Of a DNA stretch of 64,000 nt, positions 10,504 through 20,452 are shown in pieces (position 1 is the first letter of the stretch; each line of letters opens with the position of its first letter). This stretch comes from CAVRIA01 sp963721115. GTDB lineage: Bacteria; Desulfobacterota; Binatia; HRBIN30; CADEER01. Under the pieces are notes generated by a model, which saw only the letters and a program-made list of their open reading frames with translations, made no database searches and had not been told where the DNA came from. Position numbers and translations under genes: made by a program. The stretch lies in the NCBI GenBank assembly GCA_963721115.1, contig CAVRIA010000024.1, positions 36,646-100,645 on the forward strand. The letters are read 5' to 3'.

Positions 10504-11469
10504 ATGCAAATGCCAGTGGCCGATTCACTGCCGGGAGCGGGGGCGCGCCTCGTTCTCGTCCTCAGCTCCGAGCGCTCCGGCTCCACGCTTCTGCGCGTCA
10601 TGCTGGGCGAACACCAGAAGGTCGTGGCGCCATCCGAGATGTTTCTCCTGCGTTACCCGGACTACGATACCTGGCGCGCCCGCAAGCCCGTGGCGATGGA
10701 GAGCGTGTTCGAGTTCTTCGACCTCATCGGGCGGCCGAAGCGCCTCGGAGAGATCGACGACGCGTGCCGGGGGCATTCCACTCTCGACGTGTACCGCTGG
10801 CTGCTGAGCTTCCTGCCCGCGGACGCCTTTCTGGTCGACAAGACTCCCGCCTACGCGAACGAGCTCGAAACCCTGGCTCGCGCGCATGCCCTGCGCCCCT
10901 TCTGCATCTGGATCCTTCGCCATCCGATGGCCGTGATCGACTCGCATCTGCGCCTCAAGTTGCGCGAGCGAGAGCAGCGGCACGCGCGCCTCCATCCGCT
11001 GCGCCAAACCGTGCTGCGCTCCGCCAATCGCGCCGTCGAGCGGCTCTACCGCGGCATGACTCCCCTGGCGCGCGATCGGGAGACGAAGTGGGTGATCCAG
11101 CAGATGAACATCCGCTTTTTCCTGCGGCACGTACCCGCGGAGCGAAAATTCGTCGTCCACTACGAAGGCCTCGTCGGCGCCCCGAAGGACGTCCTCTCCC
11201 AGCTGTGCAACGGGATGGGAATCGACATCGATCGCGGCATGCTCGATCCGGAGACGCGAGAGCGGGTGATGAACCCGCATCTCGGAGATCCGAACTTCCA
11301 CACGCGGAACGGAATCGACCCGAGGCTGGCGTACGCGCGGACGGAGTGCCTGTCGGAAGCGCGGCTGCGCACCGAGACCATCCAGCTCATACGGCAGCTC
11401 CGCATCCCCTCTCCACGGCGTCCCCGCACAGCGCCGCTGCAGCCTCAATTGGCTCCGGCGACCCGTTGA
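10504..11469 (+). CDS. PAPS-dependent sulfotransferase family protein
   Basis: 321 residues. The 5'-phosphosulfate-binding loop SSERSGSTLLRVML is near residue 20 and the 3'-phosphate-binding segment WILRHPMAVIDSHL near 135-150, as in the bacterial Sulfotransfer_3 group. It would move a sulfuryl group from PAPS to a hydroxyl of an unknown acceptor. A cluster of basic residues follows the second motif. ATG 10504 is chosen because AAGGAGAGGA lies just before it. It stands alone between sppA and the phoR 3' end, with no glycosyltransferase or polyketide gene nearby to suggest the acceptor. Confidence 0.82.
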   Translation: MQMPVADSLPGAGARLVLVLSSERSGSTLLRVMLGEHQKVVAPSEMFLLRYPDYDTWRARKPVAMESVFEFFDLIGRPKRLGEIDDACRGHSTLDVYRWLLSFLPADAFLVDKTPAYANELETLARAHALRPFCIWILRHPMAVIDSHLRLKLREREQRHARLHPLRQTVLRSANRAVERLYRGMTPLARDRETKWVIQQMNIRFFLRHVPAERKFVVHYEGLVGAPKDVLSQLCNGMGIDIDRGMLDPETRERVMNPHLGDPNFHTRNGIDPRLAYARTECLSEARLRTETIQLIRQLRIPSPRRPRTAPLQPQLAPATR

Positions 11470-11610
11470 TCGGAAGGATACCGACCCGCTGATGCAAGCT
11501 GCGAAGGCGAGGCTCCTGCCGAGCCACGCTGGGCACGGCAAACGGCTCACCGGCAGGCTCGCCCTCGCGGCGTCGGATCGTCCGCAATCTGAGTACGAGC
11601 CTTCTCTACA

Positions 11611-12945
11611 CTAGGCGAGGTCGTCCGCTCCGTCGAAGGCCGGGAGGTAGAGGCGCACGCTGGTGCCGCGGTTGACCTGGCTCTCGATGCGCATCCAGCC
11701 GCCGTGCGCCTGCACGATGTGCTTGACGATCGCCAGACCGAGGCCCGTGCCGCCGAGCTCGCGCGAGCGCGCCTTGTCGACGCGGTAGAAGCGCTCGGTC
11801 AGACGAGGGAGATCCTCGGGCGGAACACCCACCCCGGTGTCCGTCACCGAAAGCTCGATGAAGCTCGCCTTCTCCGCAACCGACGCTCCTTCCGGGACCC
11901 GAGCCCCCGGCGCCGCGCAGGCGCTGAACGTGACGCGCCCTCCCTGCGGGGTGTACTTGATGGCGTTGTCGACCAGGTTGAGGATCGCCTGCTCGAGTCG
12001 ATCCTCGTCCGCGTCCAGCTTCGGGGTTCCGGGCGCGATGTCCTGCTCCAGGGCGATTCCGGCGGACACCGCCTTGTGGCGCAGGACCTCGAACGTCGCT
12101 TCGGCGATCGAGACGGCGGCGACCGGAGCGCGCCGCAACGCGGTGCGCCCGAGCTCGAGGTCGGACAGAGTCAGCAGGTCGTCGACCAGGCGGCCGAGGC
12201 GGTCGGTGTGGCGTTCGATGATGCCGAGGAAGCGGCGCGCCCGCTCGGCGTCGTCGAGGGCGCCGCCGAGCAGCGTTTCGGTGTAGCCGCGGATCGCCGC
12301 CAGCGGCGTGCGCAGCTCGTGCGAGACGTTGGCCACGAAGTCGCGCCGGATGCGCTCCAGGCGCTTGAGCTCGCTGATGTCGTGGAAGACGAGGATGTAG
12401 GCGCGACCGCCGTCGGTTGTGACCGAGAGTGGCGTCGCGGTCACCCGCAAAACCTGCTGCCGAGAGCCATCGAGCGCGATCTCTCGCGCCGACGGTCGGG
12501 CCAGCCCGCCCTCGCTCATTACCCACTGCACCAGCTCGTGCAGATCCGGGTGCCGGGTCAGCTCGATGAGAGACCGCCCCGAATACCGTCCGGGTGCCAG
12601 GTCGAGGATTTGCTCGGCGCGCCGGTTGATCAGGACGACGGTGCCGGCACCGTCGATCACCAGCACGCCTTCGACCATGCCGCCGAGCACCGCCTGCAGC
12701 CGCCGCTCTTCGGTGCGAACGCTGCGCAGGCGTTCGCCCTGCGCCGCACTGATCTCGGTCAGACTCTGCTGCCAGTCGCCCAAGGAACCGCGCAACGCCG
12801 GCGGCAGGGGGGGCAGGTCGGTCTCCTCGGCCACGGCCGCCGCGAAGCGCATCAGCGTCCGCGCTCGCCGGCGGCCGCGGTCCCAACGCCACAGCGCGGC
12901 GAGGCCCAGCCCGCCGGCGGCCGCGAGCAGCAACCAGACGGTCAC
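11611..12945 (-). CDS. phoR: phosphate-regulon-type sensor histidine kinase PhoR
   Basis: 444 residues. One N-terminal membrane segment, a short linker, a PAS domain (about 85-190; GVLVIDGAGTVVLINRRAE), then the HisKA helix with phospho-His in FVANVSHELRTPLAAIRGY and a full ATPase domain (NLVDNAIKYTP, DTGVGV, GGTGLGLAIVKH). The single short anchor and PAS are typical of PhoR. GTG 12945 with GGGGA upstream is the best start. It ends the leftward phoU-phoB-phoR operon; about 70 bases separate it from phoB. Confidence 0.88.
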   Translation of the reverse strand: MTVWLLLAAAGGLGLAALWRWDRGRRRARTLMRFAAAVAEETDLPPLPPALRGSLGDWQQSLTEISAAQGERLRSVRTEERRLQAVLGGMVEGVLVIDGAGTVVLINRRAEQILDLAPGRYSGRSLIELTRHPDLHELVQWVMSEGGLARPSAREIALDGSRQQVLRVTATPLSVTTDGGRAYILVFHDISELKRLERIRRDFVANVSHELRTPLAAIRGYTETLLGGALDDAERARRFLGIIERHTDRLGRLVDDLLTLSDLELGRTALRRAPVAAVSIAEATFEVLRHKAVSAGIALEQDIAPGTPKLDADEDRLEQAILNLVDNAIKYTPQGGRVTFSACAAPGARVPEGASVAEKASFIELSVTDTGVGVPPEDLPRLTERFYRVDKARSRELGGTGLGLAIVKHIVQAHGGWMRIESQVNRGTSVRLYLPAFDGADDLA

Positions 12946-13012
12946 GGCGTCCCCGTGTCGCTGCACCGGCCCGGCTCCCTCGCCCGGTCGCGGCGCGCGA
13001 AAGTGGGTCCGC

Positions 13013-13731
<719 letters not shown>

Positions 13732-13735
<4 letters not shown>

Positions 13736-14421
13736 AGCGAAACGGGGAGTCGATCGAGGTGGCGGATGCTCTTGCCCCGGACCATGAAGATCACCATCTC
13801 GGCGATGTTGGTGGCGTGGTCGGCGACGCGCTCGAGGTACTTGGAGACGAACACCAGGCGCAGGGCCCTTGTGATCGTTCGCGCGTCTTCCATCATGTAG
13901 GAGATCAGCTCGCGGAAGATCTGCGCGGTCAGGTCGTCGACCTGGTCGTCGTCGCGGCAGACCTTGAGCGCCAAGTCGACGTCCTCGCGTACGAACGCAT
14001 CGAGGCTTTCGCGCAGCATGTCCTGGGCAATGATCGCCATGCGGGGCAGATCGATGAGAGGCTTGAGCTGCGGCTCGCCGCTGAGCTCGATGACCCGCTC
14101 GCAGATGTTCTCGGCCATGTCCCCCGCCCGTTCCAGGTCGGTCGTAACCTTGAGTGCCGTCGTGATGAGACGCAGGTCGCGTCCGGCGGGCTGGTGCAGG
14201 GCCAAGAGCCGCAGGCAGATGTCGTCGACTTCGACATCCATCCGGTTCACGGTCCGGTCCCGTTCGATGATCGCCTGAGCCGCCGCGCCGTCGCGGTCGA
14301 CCAAAGCCTGCATGGCGTCGGAAATCTGCTTCTCGACCAAGCCGCCCATCTCGAGAATGCGATGGCGCAGCTCGCGCAGCTCCTCCTCGTAGTGACGGTC
14401 CACGTGCGGTCTGGCTTCCAC
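13732..14421 (-). CDS. phoU: phosphate signalling protein PhoU
   Basis: 229 residues made of two three-helix PhoU repeats. Typical segments are MGGLVEKQISDAMQALVDRD in repeat 1 and RVADHATNIAEMVIFMVRGK at the end of repeat 2 with its metal-binding E/D pattern. PhoU links the Pst transporter with PhoR and keeps phosphate and polyphosphate pools in check. It is first in the leftward phoUBR operon and faces, across a 550-base gap, an operon of polyphosphate-linked genes. Confidence 0.93.
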
Positions 14422-14684
14422 AGCCCACCCCCCTCGGTTACCCCGGCCGATTCCTCGTCGTCATAGGCCCGTGCATCGCTCCTCGATTCGCCTGGCCCCG
14501 GCCGCGACTGTGTCTTCCTCGGAAGCGCGCGGGGCCGGACGCCAACCTGTACGTATGTTATGCGGTGCGAGGGCGATCGTAAAGTCATGATCGAAGAGGG
14601 GCCGCGTCCGTCCGGGCTGCCGCCACCTTAGCTGCAGTGTAGCGGCGAAGTGTTACCAGGACGCTGCGCGGACGTTACGGGGCC

Positions 14685-14864
14685 GTGAAGCACGTCGACA
14701 CTACGCGCGGTAGTGAAAAGGGGAGGGATCTCTCGGCCCTCCCCTATGTGCCTCGCTGCAAGGGCAGCCCGTCGGCGACGGCGGCCGACTTCGGTTGCAC
14801 CGTCGAGGGTTGCGCCGGGAGCACGGGGCCGATCGACGGCTGTACCTGCAGTGTCGTTCCGTAG
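14685..14864 (+). CDS. short cysteine-rich peptide (copy B), unknown family
   Basis: A 59-residue frame from GTG 14685 to TAG 14862. The N-terminal half is polar; the C-terminal half has five Cys ending CTVEGCAGSTGPIDGCTCSV. The last 20 residues match the segment at 10208-10279 at 11 of about 21 positions, including the closing I-x-G-C-x-C-S-V. A weak ACGGGG precedes the GTG. No signal peptide or membrane segment is evident. It may be a small metal-binding or modified peptide. It is too short to be secure without homologues. Confidence 0.4.
   Translation: MKHVDTTRGSEKGRDLSALPYVPRCKGSPSATAADFGCTVEGCAGSTGPIDGCTCSVVP
14719..14745. repeat. nine-base-pair inverted repeat
   Basis: AGGGGAGGG and CCCTCCCCT are separated by nine bases. 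On the minus strand the hairpin is followed by TTTTC, so it could work as a weak leftward terminator, but no leftward gene lies upstream of it. It overlaps the short cysteine-rich frame. Confidence 0.4.
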
Positions 14865-14973
14865 ATGTCGCCGCCACCGCCCTGGTTATTTGGGACCGCG
14901 TCGTGGCGTCGCGATCCGTTTGTGCTACAAGAGAGCGGGACGTGTTGAGGTGGAGGCAGGGGTAAGGTTCGAT

Positions 14974-16512
14974 ATGCGCATCGCCGCCGTCGACGTCGGC
15001 ACGAATTCCATTCACATGGTCGTCGCTCAGGTCGAGTCGGACGGCCGTTTCCACGTTCTCGATCGAGCCAAGGAAATGGTCCGGCTCGGCAAGCGCACGC
15101 TCAACAAGGGGCGCCTCTCCCCGCGCGCCATCGACGCGGGAGTGCGCACCCTCTCCGCTTTCCGCACTCTCGCGGAGCGCCAGGGGGTGACGCGCATCAA
15201 GGCGGTGGCCACCAGCGCCGTGCGCGAGGCCGCCAACGGCGGCGACTTCATCCGCGAGGTCGAGCAGCAGGTCGGCCTGCGGGTCAACGTCATTCCGGGC
15301 CGCGAGGAGGCTCGCCTCATCTTTCTCGGCGTGCGCCACGCCATCGATCTGCGTGGCAAGCCCGCGCTGATCGTCGACGTGGGCGGAGGCAGCGTCGAGC
15401 TCATTCTCGTCGAGGACGGCGAAGCGGTGGAGATGGAGAGCCTCAAGATCGGCGTCGCCCGCCTGAGCGAAAAATTTCCGACCGGCGACCCGCCGGCGGC
15501 AAAGGCGCTGGCCGACCTCGACGCCTACCTGTCGGAGAAGCTGGACCCGGTTCTCGACCGCTTCGCCAAGCGCCGCGTACGCCGGGTGGTCGGCACGTCG
15601 GGAACGATGCTCAACCTCATCTCCATGGCCGGTCACTTGCGCGGGGATCCGCCCAACGGCCACCTGAACAACTTCTCCGCCACCCCGGCCGAGATCGCCA
15701 AGCTGCGCCGGTTGCTCGCCAAGAGCAGCCGGGAAGAGCGCCTGCGCATACGGGGCCTCGACGCCAAGCGCGTCGACCTGATTCTGGCCGGGGCCTGTCT
15801 CGCGGATCACGTGCTGGCGCGGCTGCGCGCCAAGGAGCTCATCGCCTGCACCTACGCCTTGCGCGAGGGGGTATTGCTGGACTTCATCTCCCGGCACCGC
15901 CGGGGCATCGAAGAGATCGAGATCATCAGCCACCCCCGGCGGCGCAGCGTCGCCCGATTGGCCCGCCACCTCGGGGAGACCGGCGACCACGGACCGCGGG
16001 TGGCGCGCCTGGCGCTGCGCCTCTACGACCAGCTGGAGGAGCGCCTGCGTCTCGAGCCGGCGGCGCGCGAATGGCTCGAGTTCGCGGCCCTTTTGCACGA
16101 CGTGGGCCATCACATCGACCACAAGAACCATCACCGCCATTCGTACTACCTGGTCACCAACGGCGAGCTGCTCGGCTTCCGGCGCGACGAGCTGGAGATC
16201 ATCGGGCTCACCGCCCGCTACCACCGCAAGGGTGGCCCGAAGGACTCGGACCCCGAGTATCGGAGTCTGGCGCGCCCCGCCCGGCAGACCGTGCGCGTCC
16301 TGAGCTCCATCCTCCGCATCGCGGACGCCCTCGACCGCAGCCATTTCGGGGTGGTGCACGACCTCTCGGTGACGGCCGGGGAGGGCCGGCTGAGAATCGA
16401 TCTGCAGACGGGCAACGACGATGCGGCACTGGAGCTGTGGGAGGCCAGGAGCCGGGCCGGCCTGCTGGAGCAGGTCTTGGGCCTTGACGTCGAGTTTCGG
16501 GTCGTTCCATAA
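14974..16512 (+). CDS. Ppx/GppA phosphatase family protein with C-terminal HD domain
   Basis: 512 residues. The N-terminal actin-like half has VDVGTNSIHMVV and the second glycine loop VDVGGGSVELIL; GTSGTMLN follows. The C-terminal half is HD-like with LLHDVGHHIDHKNHHRH, so this is the long exopolyphosphatase / pppGpp phosphohydrolase type. It removes terminal phosphate from polyphosphate or converts pppGpp to ppGpp; sequence alone does not decide. ATG 14974 is preceded by GTAAGG. It heads an operon with two nucleotide-kinase-like genes, a CHAD protein and SixA, and faces phoU. Confidence 0.9.
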   Translation: MRIAAVDVGTNSIHMVVAQVESDGRFHVLDRAKEMVRLGKRTLNKGRLSPRAIDAGVRTLSAFRTLAERQGVTRIKAVATSAVREAANGGDFIREVEQQVGLRVNVIPGREEARLIFLGVRHAIDLRGKPALIVDVGGGSVELILVEDGEAVEMESLKIGVARLSEKFPTGDPPAAKALADLDAYLSEKLDPVLDRFAKRRVRRVVGTSGTMLNLISMAGHLRGDPPNGHLNNFSATPAEIAKLRRLLAKSSREERLRIRGLDAKRVDLILAGACLADHVLARLRAKELIACTYALREGVLLDFISRHRRGIEEIEIISHPRRRSVARLARHLGETGDHGPRVARLALRLYDQLEERLRLEPAAREWLEFAALLHDVGHHIDHKNHHRHSYYLVTNGELLGFRRDELEIIGLTARYHRKGGPKDSDPEYRSLARPARQTVRVLSSILRIADALDRSHFGVVHDLSVTAGEGRLRIDLQTGNDDAALELWEARSRAGLLEQVLGLDVEFRVVP

Positions 16513-16525
16513 GGGTCGCTCCGCC

Positions 16526-17224
16526 ATGCTGTACGAGCCACATCCACATCCGGGTAAGCTGATCGTCGTGGAAGGAATCGACGGATCGGGCAAGTCGACA
16601 CAGCTCACTCTGCTTTACCGGTGGCTGCTGTCGCGCGGGTACAAGGTCTTCTACACCGAGTGGAACTCGTCGGAGCTGGTGCGGCGCTCGATGAAGCGCG
16701 GCAAGAAGAAGGATCTCCTGACGCCGACGACGTTCAGCCTCCTGCACGCGGTCGATTTCGCCGACCGTCTGACCTACAAGATCATCCCTCCGCTCAAGGC
16801 CGGGATGGTGGTTCTCGCCGACCGCTACGTGTACACCGCGTTCGGACGCGACGTGGCGCGCGGCGTTCATCCGGAGTGGGTACGGCAGGTCTACAGCTTC
16901 GCTCCCAAGCCCGACCTGGCGCTCTACTTTCGCGTTCCCATCGAGGTCTCCCTCGAGCGCCTGCTGACCGGGCGCGCCAAGCTCAAGTACCACGAAGCCG
17001 GTATGGACGTCGGCCTGAGCCGGGATCCGTCCGAGAGCTTCCGGCTGTTTCAGAGCCGCGTCCTGGAGATCTACGACGGCCTGGTCGACGAGTTCGGGCT
17101 GCGCGTCATCGACGCCACCGGAGACATCCACAACCAGCAGCTCCTGGTGCGGCGCATGGCTCGCGACACGCTGCGCGGCTTCCGGGGGACCGTCGCCGAC
17201 CTCGGGATCTCGGAGATCGCCTGA
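16526..17224 (+). CDS. thymidylate-kinase-like P-loop kinase (copy 1, intact P-loop)
   Basis: 232 residues. Walker A GIDGSGKSTQ, a DRY-type motif ADRYVYTAFGRD and a LID-like basic region agree with the dTMP kinase fold, but the TMP-contacting segments differ from housekeeping Tmk. It begins 13 bases after the Ppx/GppA gene and is followed one base after its stop by a paralogue. In this setting a nucleotide or polyphosphate-linked phosphotransfer role is plausible but inferred. It is not safe to call it tmk. Confidence 0.75.
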   Translation: MLYEPHPHPGKLIVVEGIDGSGKSTQLTLLYRWLLSRGYKVFYTEWNSSELVRRSMKRGKKKDLLTPTTFSLLHAVDFADRLTYKIIPPLKAGMVVLADRYVYTAFGRDVARGVHPEWVRQVYSFAPKPDLALYFRVPIEVSLERLLTGRAKLKYHEAGMDVGLSRDPSESFRLFQSRVLEIYDGLVDEFGLRVIDATGDIHNQQLLVRRMARDTLRGFRGTVADLGISEIA

Positions 17225-17225
17225 G

Positions 17226-17972
17226 ATGCACGGTCAGGACAAGCGCTTCTACGGTCAGGGTCTACCCAACCTGAAGGTGGGACCGATGCGCGGCAGTCTG
17301 ATCGTCATCGAGGGAACGGACGGCGTCGGCCGTTCCATTCAAATGGACCAGGTGATCCCGTGGCTGGAGCTGCAGGGATACGCCGTCGCCAAGACGAGCT
17401 GGACGCGATCTTCCCTGCTGTCGGAGACGATCAACGAGGCCAAGTCCGGCCACGAGCTCACGCTGACGACGTTCAGCCTGCTCTACGCCGCGGACTTCGC
17501 GGACCGGCTCGAGAACGAGATCATCCCCGCCCTGCGCGCCGGGTTCATCGTCGTGGCGGACCGCTACATGTACACCGCTTTCGCCCGCAACGCGGCGATG
17601 GGAGCGGATCGCGAGTGGACGCGCCAGCTGTTCGGATACGCTCTGGTGCCCGACCTCGTCCTCTACCTGAAGATCGACGTCGAGCACCTGATCCCGCGCG
17701 TCCTCGAGGGAAAGGGAATGGACTACTGGGAATCGGGCATGCACCTGGCGCTCGGCAGCGACATCTTCGACTCCTTCCGCCGCTACCAGACGCGGCTGAT
17801 CCGCGAGTACAACCGCCTGGCGCGCGAGTTCCGCTTCGTCTGCGTCGACGCGCGCCAGTCGATCGACGACATCCAGGGAGAGCTGCGCCAGCATGTCGCC
17901 GCGTATCTGAACCGCAGCAAGCAGCAGACCGGATCGGCATCGCCGCCCGAGCTCATCGCGCTGAAGGGCTGA
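17226..17972 (+). CDS. thymidylate-kinase-like protein (copy 2, altered P-loop)
   Basis: 248 residues, alignable with copy 1 along its length (LTTFSLLYAADFADRLENEI and ADRYMYTAFARN match closely). The Walker A lysine is replaced: the loop reads GTDGVGRSIQM, where copy 1 has GIDGSGKSTQL. It also has an N-terminal extension of about 20 residues; an internal ATG (17286) would give a start closer to copy 1. Loss of the P-loop Lys normally ruins phosphoryl transfer, so this may be a regulatory partner of copy 1, or Arg may substitute. The two genes are separated by one base. Confidence 0.72.
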   Translation: MHGQDKRFYGQGLPNLKVGPMRGSLIVIEGTDGVGRSIQMDQVIPWLELQGYAVAKTSWTRSSLLSETINEAKSGHELTLTTFSLLYAADFADRLENEIIPALRAGFIVVADRYMYTAFARNAAMGADREWTRQLFGYALVPDLVLYLKIDVEHLIPRVLEGKGMDYWESGMHLALGSDIFDSFRRYQTRLIREYNRLAREFRFVCVDARQSIDDIQGELRQHVAAYLNRSKQQTGSASPPELIALKG

Positions 17973-18039
17973 CGACGGCTGCACCGGCCGATCTCCCCTT
18001 CCCGCGCCGCTTGATCGGCTTCTGCGATGTGCCACAGCC

Positions 18040-19641
18040 ATGGCGAAGTCATCCATACCCAGCGAAGTCGAAGTCAAGCTGCTGATCCCCAGCGCGCAGC
18101 TTCTGCGCGCCATCGGGCAACTCGAGGCAGTCGGCGCCCACCCGCTGCGCGCCCGCCCTCCGCAGACGCTGCATTCCCTTTATCTGGACACGTCGGATCT
18201 GGCACTCACCCGTCGCGGGGTGGCCCTGCGATTGCGGCGCGACGGGCGCCGCTGGGAAGCGACGGCGAAGTGGAGCGGAACGGAACGGCAGGCGCTGCAC
18301 GAGCGCCCCGAGCTCAACGTCGCGCTCGAGGCAAAGCCCGTCCTTCCGTTTCGCCTGCCCCCCGGGCCGCTGCACAGCCACCTGGCGGCACTGGTCCGGG
18401 GGCGGCTCCTCGAGCCCCTGGTGATTACCGATATTCGCCGGCGGCGCTTCGACGTCATGCCGGCGCACAGCCGCGACGGCGAGCCGATCGCCGAGCTGGC
18501 GCTCGACACGGTGCGCCTGCGCGGCCCGGGCGGCGATCTGGCGGCGCATCCCTATTGCGAGCTCGAGATCGAGCTCCGGCGCGGCAGCCGGCGCACGCTG
18601 ATCGGCCTCGCACGATGGCTGCAAGAGCGCTACGACCTCGCCCCCTCCCGCGGCTCCAAGTTCGTGCGCGCGCTCTCGGCTGTCCGCGGTCCCGAGCTGC
18701 CGATCTCCCCGCCGGTGGAGCCGGTGCGCCCGGACGACTCCTTGTACGACACGGTCTGCAAGGTCGCCGCGGCGCAGCTTCGCCGCCTGCTGCTGAACGA
18801 TCCGGGCGCCCGGCTCGGTCGCGACCCGGAGGCGGTGCACGACATGCGGGTCGCCACGCGGCGCCTGCGCGCCGCGTTGCGTGCCTTCGAGGCAGGAGTA
18901 CCCGGCCGGCTGCGATCGAGACTCGGTCGGGATCTGAAATGGCTCGCCAGGTGCCTCGGTCGGGTACGAGATCTCGACGTGGAGCTTCAGAATCTGGACG
19001 ATAGCGAGGCCGCCCTTCCCGCCGCGCGCCGGCGCGGGATCGAGCCGTACAGAATCCATCTGCAGGCACAGCGTGCGCAGTGCCATCGGGATCTCCTCCA
19101 GGCGCTCGACTCGCCGCGTTACTTCGATCTGCTCGCTCGAGTAGAAGATCTCACGGCAGGCGCGGTGACGCCGCCGCGCTCCGGCGAGGCGCGGGCGCGC
19201 ACCGCAGCCGTCGGCAGGCGCTCCATCAAACGGGCTTTCCGGCGTCTTCTCGACTGCGGCGCGGCCATCGGTGGAGAGCCCGCGGCGGAGGACCTGCACG
19301 CCCTGCGCATTCGCGCCAAGCGGCTGCGCTATGTCTTGGAGTTCTTGCGCGAGCTGACCGGCGGCCCCGGGCGGCGCCTGGTGAAGCAGCTCGTCCGCTT
19401 GCAGGACCTGCTCGGCACCTTCAACGACGCACAGGTCGCGACGCGGCGGCTCGCCGCCTTCCGGTGCCAGAAGCCACCCTCAGTCGGGACGCCGGTGCTG
19501 CGGGCGCTCGACGCTCTCGACCGGGAGCAGCGCCGCCGTGCCGAAAAGGCGCGCTCCGAATTCCACGCCGCGTGGAATCGCTTTTCGGCCCCGCGAACGA
19601 TCGCCGAGGCCGAAAGCGTTCTCCAGCGACTGAAGGGATGA
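18040..19641 (+). CDS. CYTH-CHAD domain protein (polyphosphate-binding)
   Basis: 533 residues. The N-terminal CYTH (triphosphate tunnel) domain shows the EVEVK signature (ExExK) and paired basic/acidic strands such as ALRLRRDGRRWEATAKW. The C-terminal CHAD domain, from about residue 225, has the conserved His/Arg surface (VHDMRVATRRLRAAL, LHALRIRAKRLRYVLEFL). CHAD helices bind polyphosphate; CYTH domains hydrolyse or synthesise triphosphate compounds. Its place between kinase-like genes and sixA, close to Ppx and phoU, supports a polyphosphate role. Confidence 0.9.
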   Translation: MAKSSIPSEVEVKLLIPSAQLLRAIGQLEAVGAHPLRARPPQTLHSLYLDTSDLALTRRGVALRLRRDGRRWEATAKWSGTERQALHERPELNVALEAKPVLPFRLPPGPLHSHLAALVRGRLLEPLVITDIRRRRFDVMPAHSRDGEPIAELALDTVRLRGPGGDLAAHPYCELEIELRRGSRRTLIGLARWLQERYDLAPSRGSKFVRALSAVRGPELPISPPVEPVRPDDSLYDTVCKVAAAQLRRLLLNDPGARLGRDPEAVHDMRVATRRLRAALRAFEAGVPGRLRSRLGRDLKWLARCLGRVRDLDVELQNLDDSEAALPAARRRGIEPYRIHLQAQRAQCHRDLLQALDSPRYFDLLARVEDLTAGAVTPPRSGEARARTAAVGRRSIKRAFRRLLDCGAAIGGEPAAEDLHALRIRAKRLRYVLEFLRELTGGPGRRLVKQLVRLQDLLGTFNDAQVATRRLAAFRCQKPPSVGTPVLRALDALDREQRRRAEKARSEFHAAWNRFSAPRTIAEAESVLQRLKG

Positions 19642-19687
19642 CCGACGGTGCTTGACGACGGTGCCGGCGATCTGGTCTGAGGCCTGC

Positions 19688-20203
19688 ATGAGTGCCGTGA
19701 TCTTCCTGCTTCGGCACGGCATCGCCGCCGACCCGTCGCCCAAGATGAGCGATGCCGAGCGCGCACTGACAGCCGATGGGGTGCTCAAGACGGCCGCCGT
19801 CGGCCGGGGGCTCGCCGAGCTCCGGGTCGCTCCAGACGTCGTCCTTTCGAGCCCGCTGCGGCGCGCGCAAGAGACGGCCCACCTGGTGGCCGAAATTCTG
19901 AATCCGACAGTGACGGTGGAGATCTACCCCCCACTGGCCCCCGGCCACAGCCCGGAGGACGTCCTCAAGGGTTTGCACGCCTTTCGACGCTCCGGGCAGC
20001 TCCTTATGGTCGGCCATCAACCCGACCTCGGCATCCTCGCGTCCTATCTCCTCACCGGGACCACTAGCCTGGTCCCGCTGCCGTTCAAGAAGGCGGGAGC
20101 CGCCGCCTTCAGCGTCGGCGGCGTCCCACCGCGCGCCGCGGCCACCCTGGAGTGGTTTCTCACTCCCACGCAGCTGCGCGCCATCGGCGGCAAGCGACGC
20201 TGA
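19688..20203 (+). CDS. sixA: phosphohistidine phosphatase SixA
   Basis: 171 residues of the histidine-phosphatase branch: catalytic LLRHGIA at the N-terminus, SSPLRRAQETAHLV, and the second His in MVGHQPDLG. SixA-type enzymes remove phosphate from phosphohistidine and are often next to CHAD proteins. ATG 19688 follows the CYTH-CHAD stop by 46 bases. It is last in the operon; a GC-rich terminator follows at 20317. Confidence 0.88.
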   Translation: MSAVIFLLRHGIAADPSPKMSDAERALTADGVLKTAAVGRGLAELRVAPDVVLSSPLRRAQETAHLVAEILNPTVTVEIYPPLAPGHSPEDVLKGLHAFRRSGQLLMVGHQPDLGILASYLLTGTTSLVPLPFKKAGAAAFSVGGVPPRAAATLEWFLTPTQLRAIGGKRR

Positions 20204-20316
20204 AGCGGCTTCACGAGACGTTCATTCGCCGGTCACCGCGCCGCAACATCGGTTTGCGATGGTACGACCATACCCGCCAGGGTCGGGAGACCCCACCTCC
20301 CAGACCCGTCTGCCCC

Positions 20317-20344
20317 GGGAGGGGTCGCGTTGTCGGCCCCTCCC
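20317..20344 (+). terminator. rho-independent-like terminator after sixA
   Basis: GGGAGGGG and CCCCTCCC form an eight-pair stem with a 12-base loop, followed by TTCCCTTCT. It lies 114 bases after the sixA stop. The tract is not pure T, so strength is uncertain. The rest of the 249-base gap shows nothing else. Confidence 0.5.
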
Positions 20345-20452
20345 TTCCCTTCTACCTCTCGCCGCAAAGCAGCTCGAGCTCCCGCCTTTCTTGCTCAGGC
20401 AAAATGTGCATCCACACGGAACTTTCTCTCCGCGCGACGCGTTTCTCAGGAC

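Larger units (their letters stand above)
14422..14973. other. 552-base divergent gap between phoU and the Ppx/GppA gene
   Basis: Must hold the promoters of both operons. I found no clear Pho box. It contains the short cysteine-rich reading frame at 14685-14864 and an inverted repeat at 14719-14745. Two GTTAC elements lie 29 bases apart near 14652 and 14681, with unknown meaning. Confidence 0.5.

Noticed and set aside
14422..14973. Pho box in the phoU/Ppx gap
   Set aside because: No pair of CTGTCAT-like repeats at 11-base period was found; the GTTAC elements present have the wrong spacing.
16526..17972. Housekeeping thymidylate kinase (tmk)
   Set aside because: Both copies differ from Tmk outside the P-loop and DRY region, and they are a tandem pair in a phosphate-linked operon; naming them tmk would overstate the evidence.
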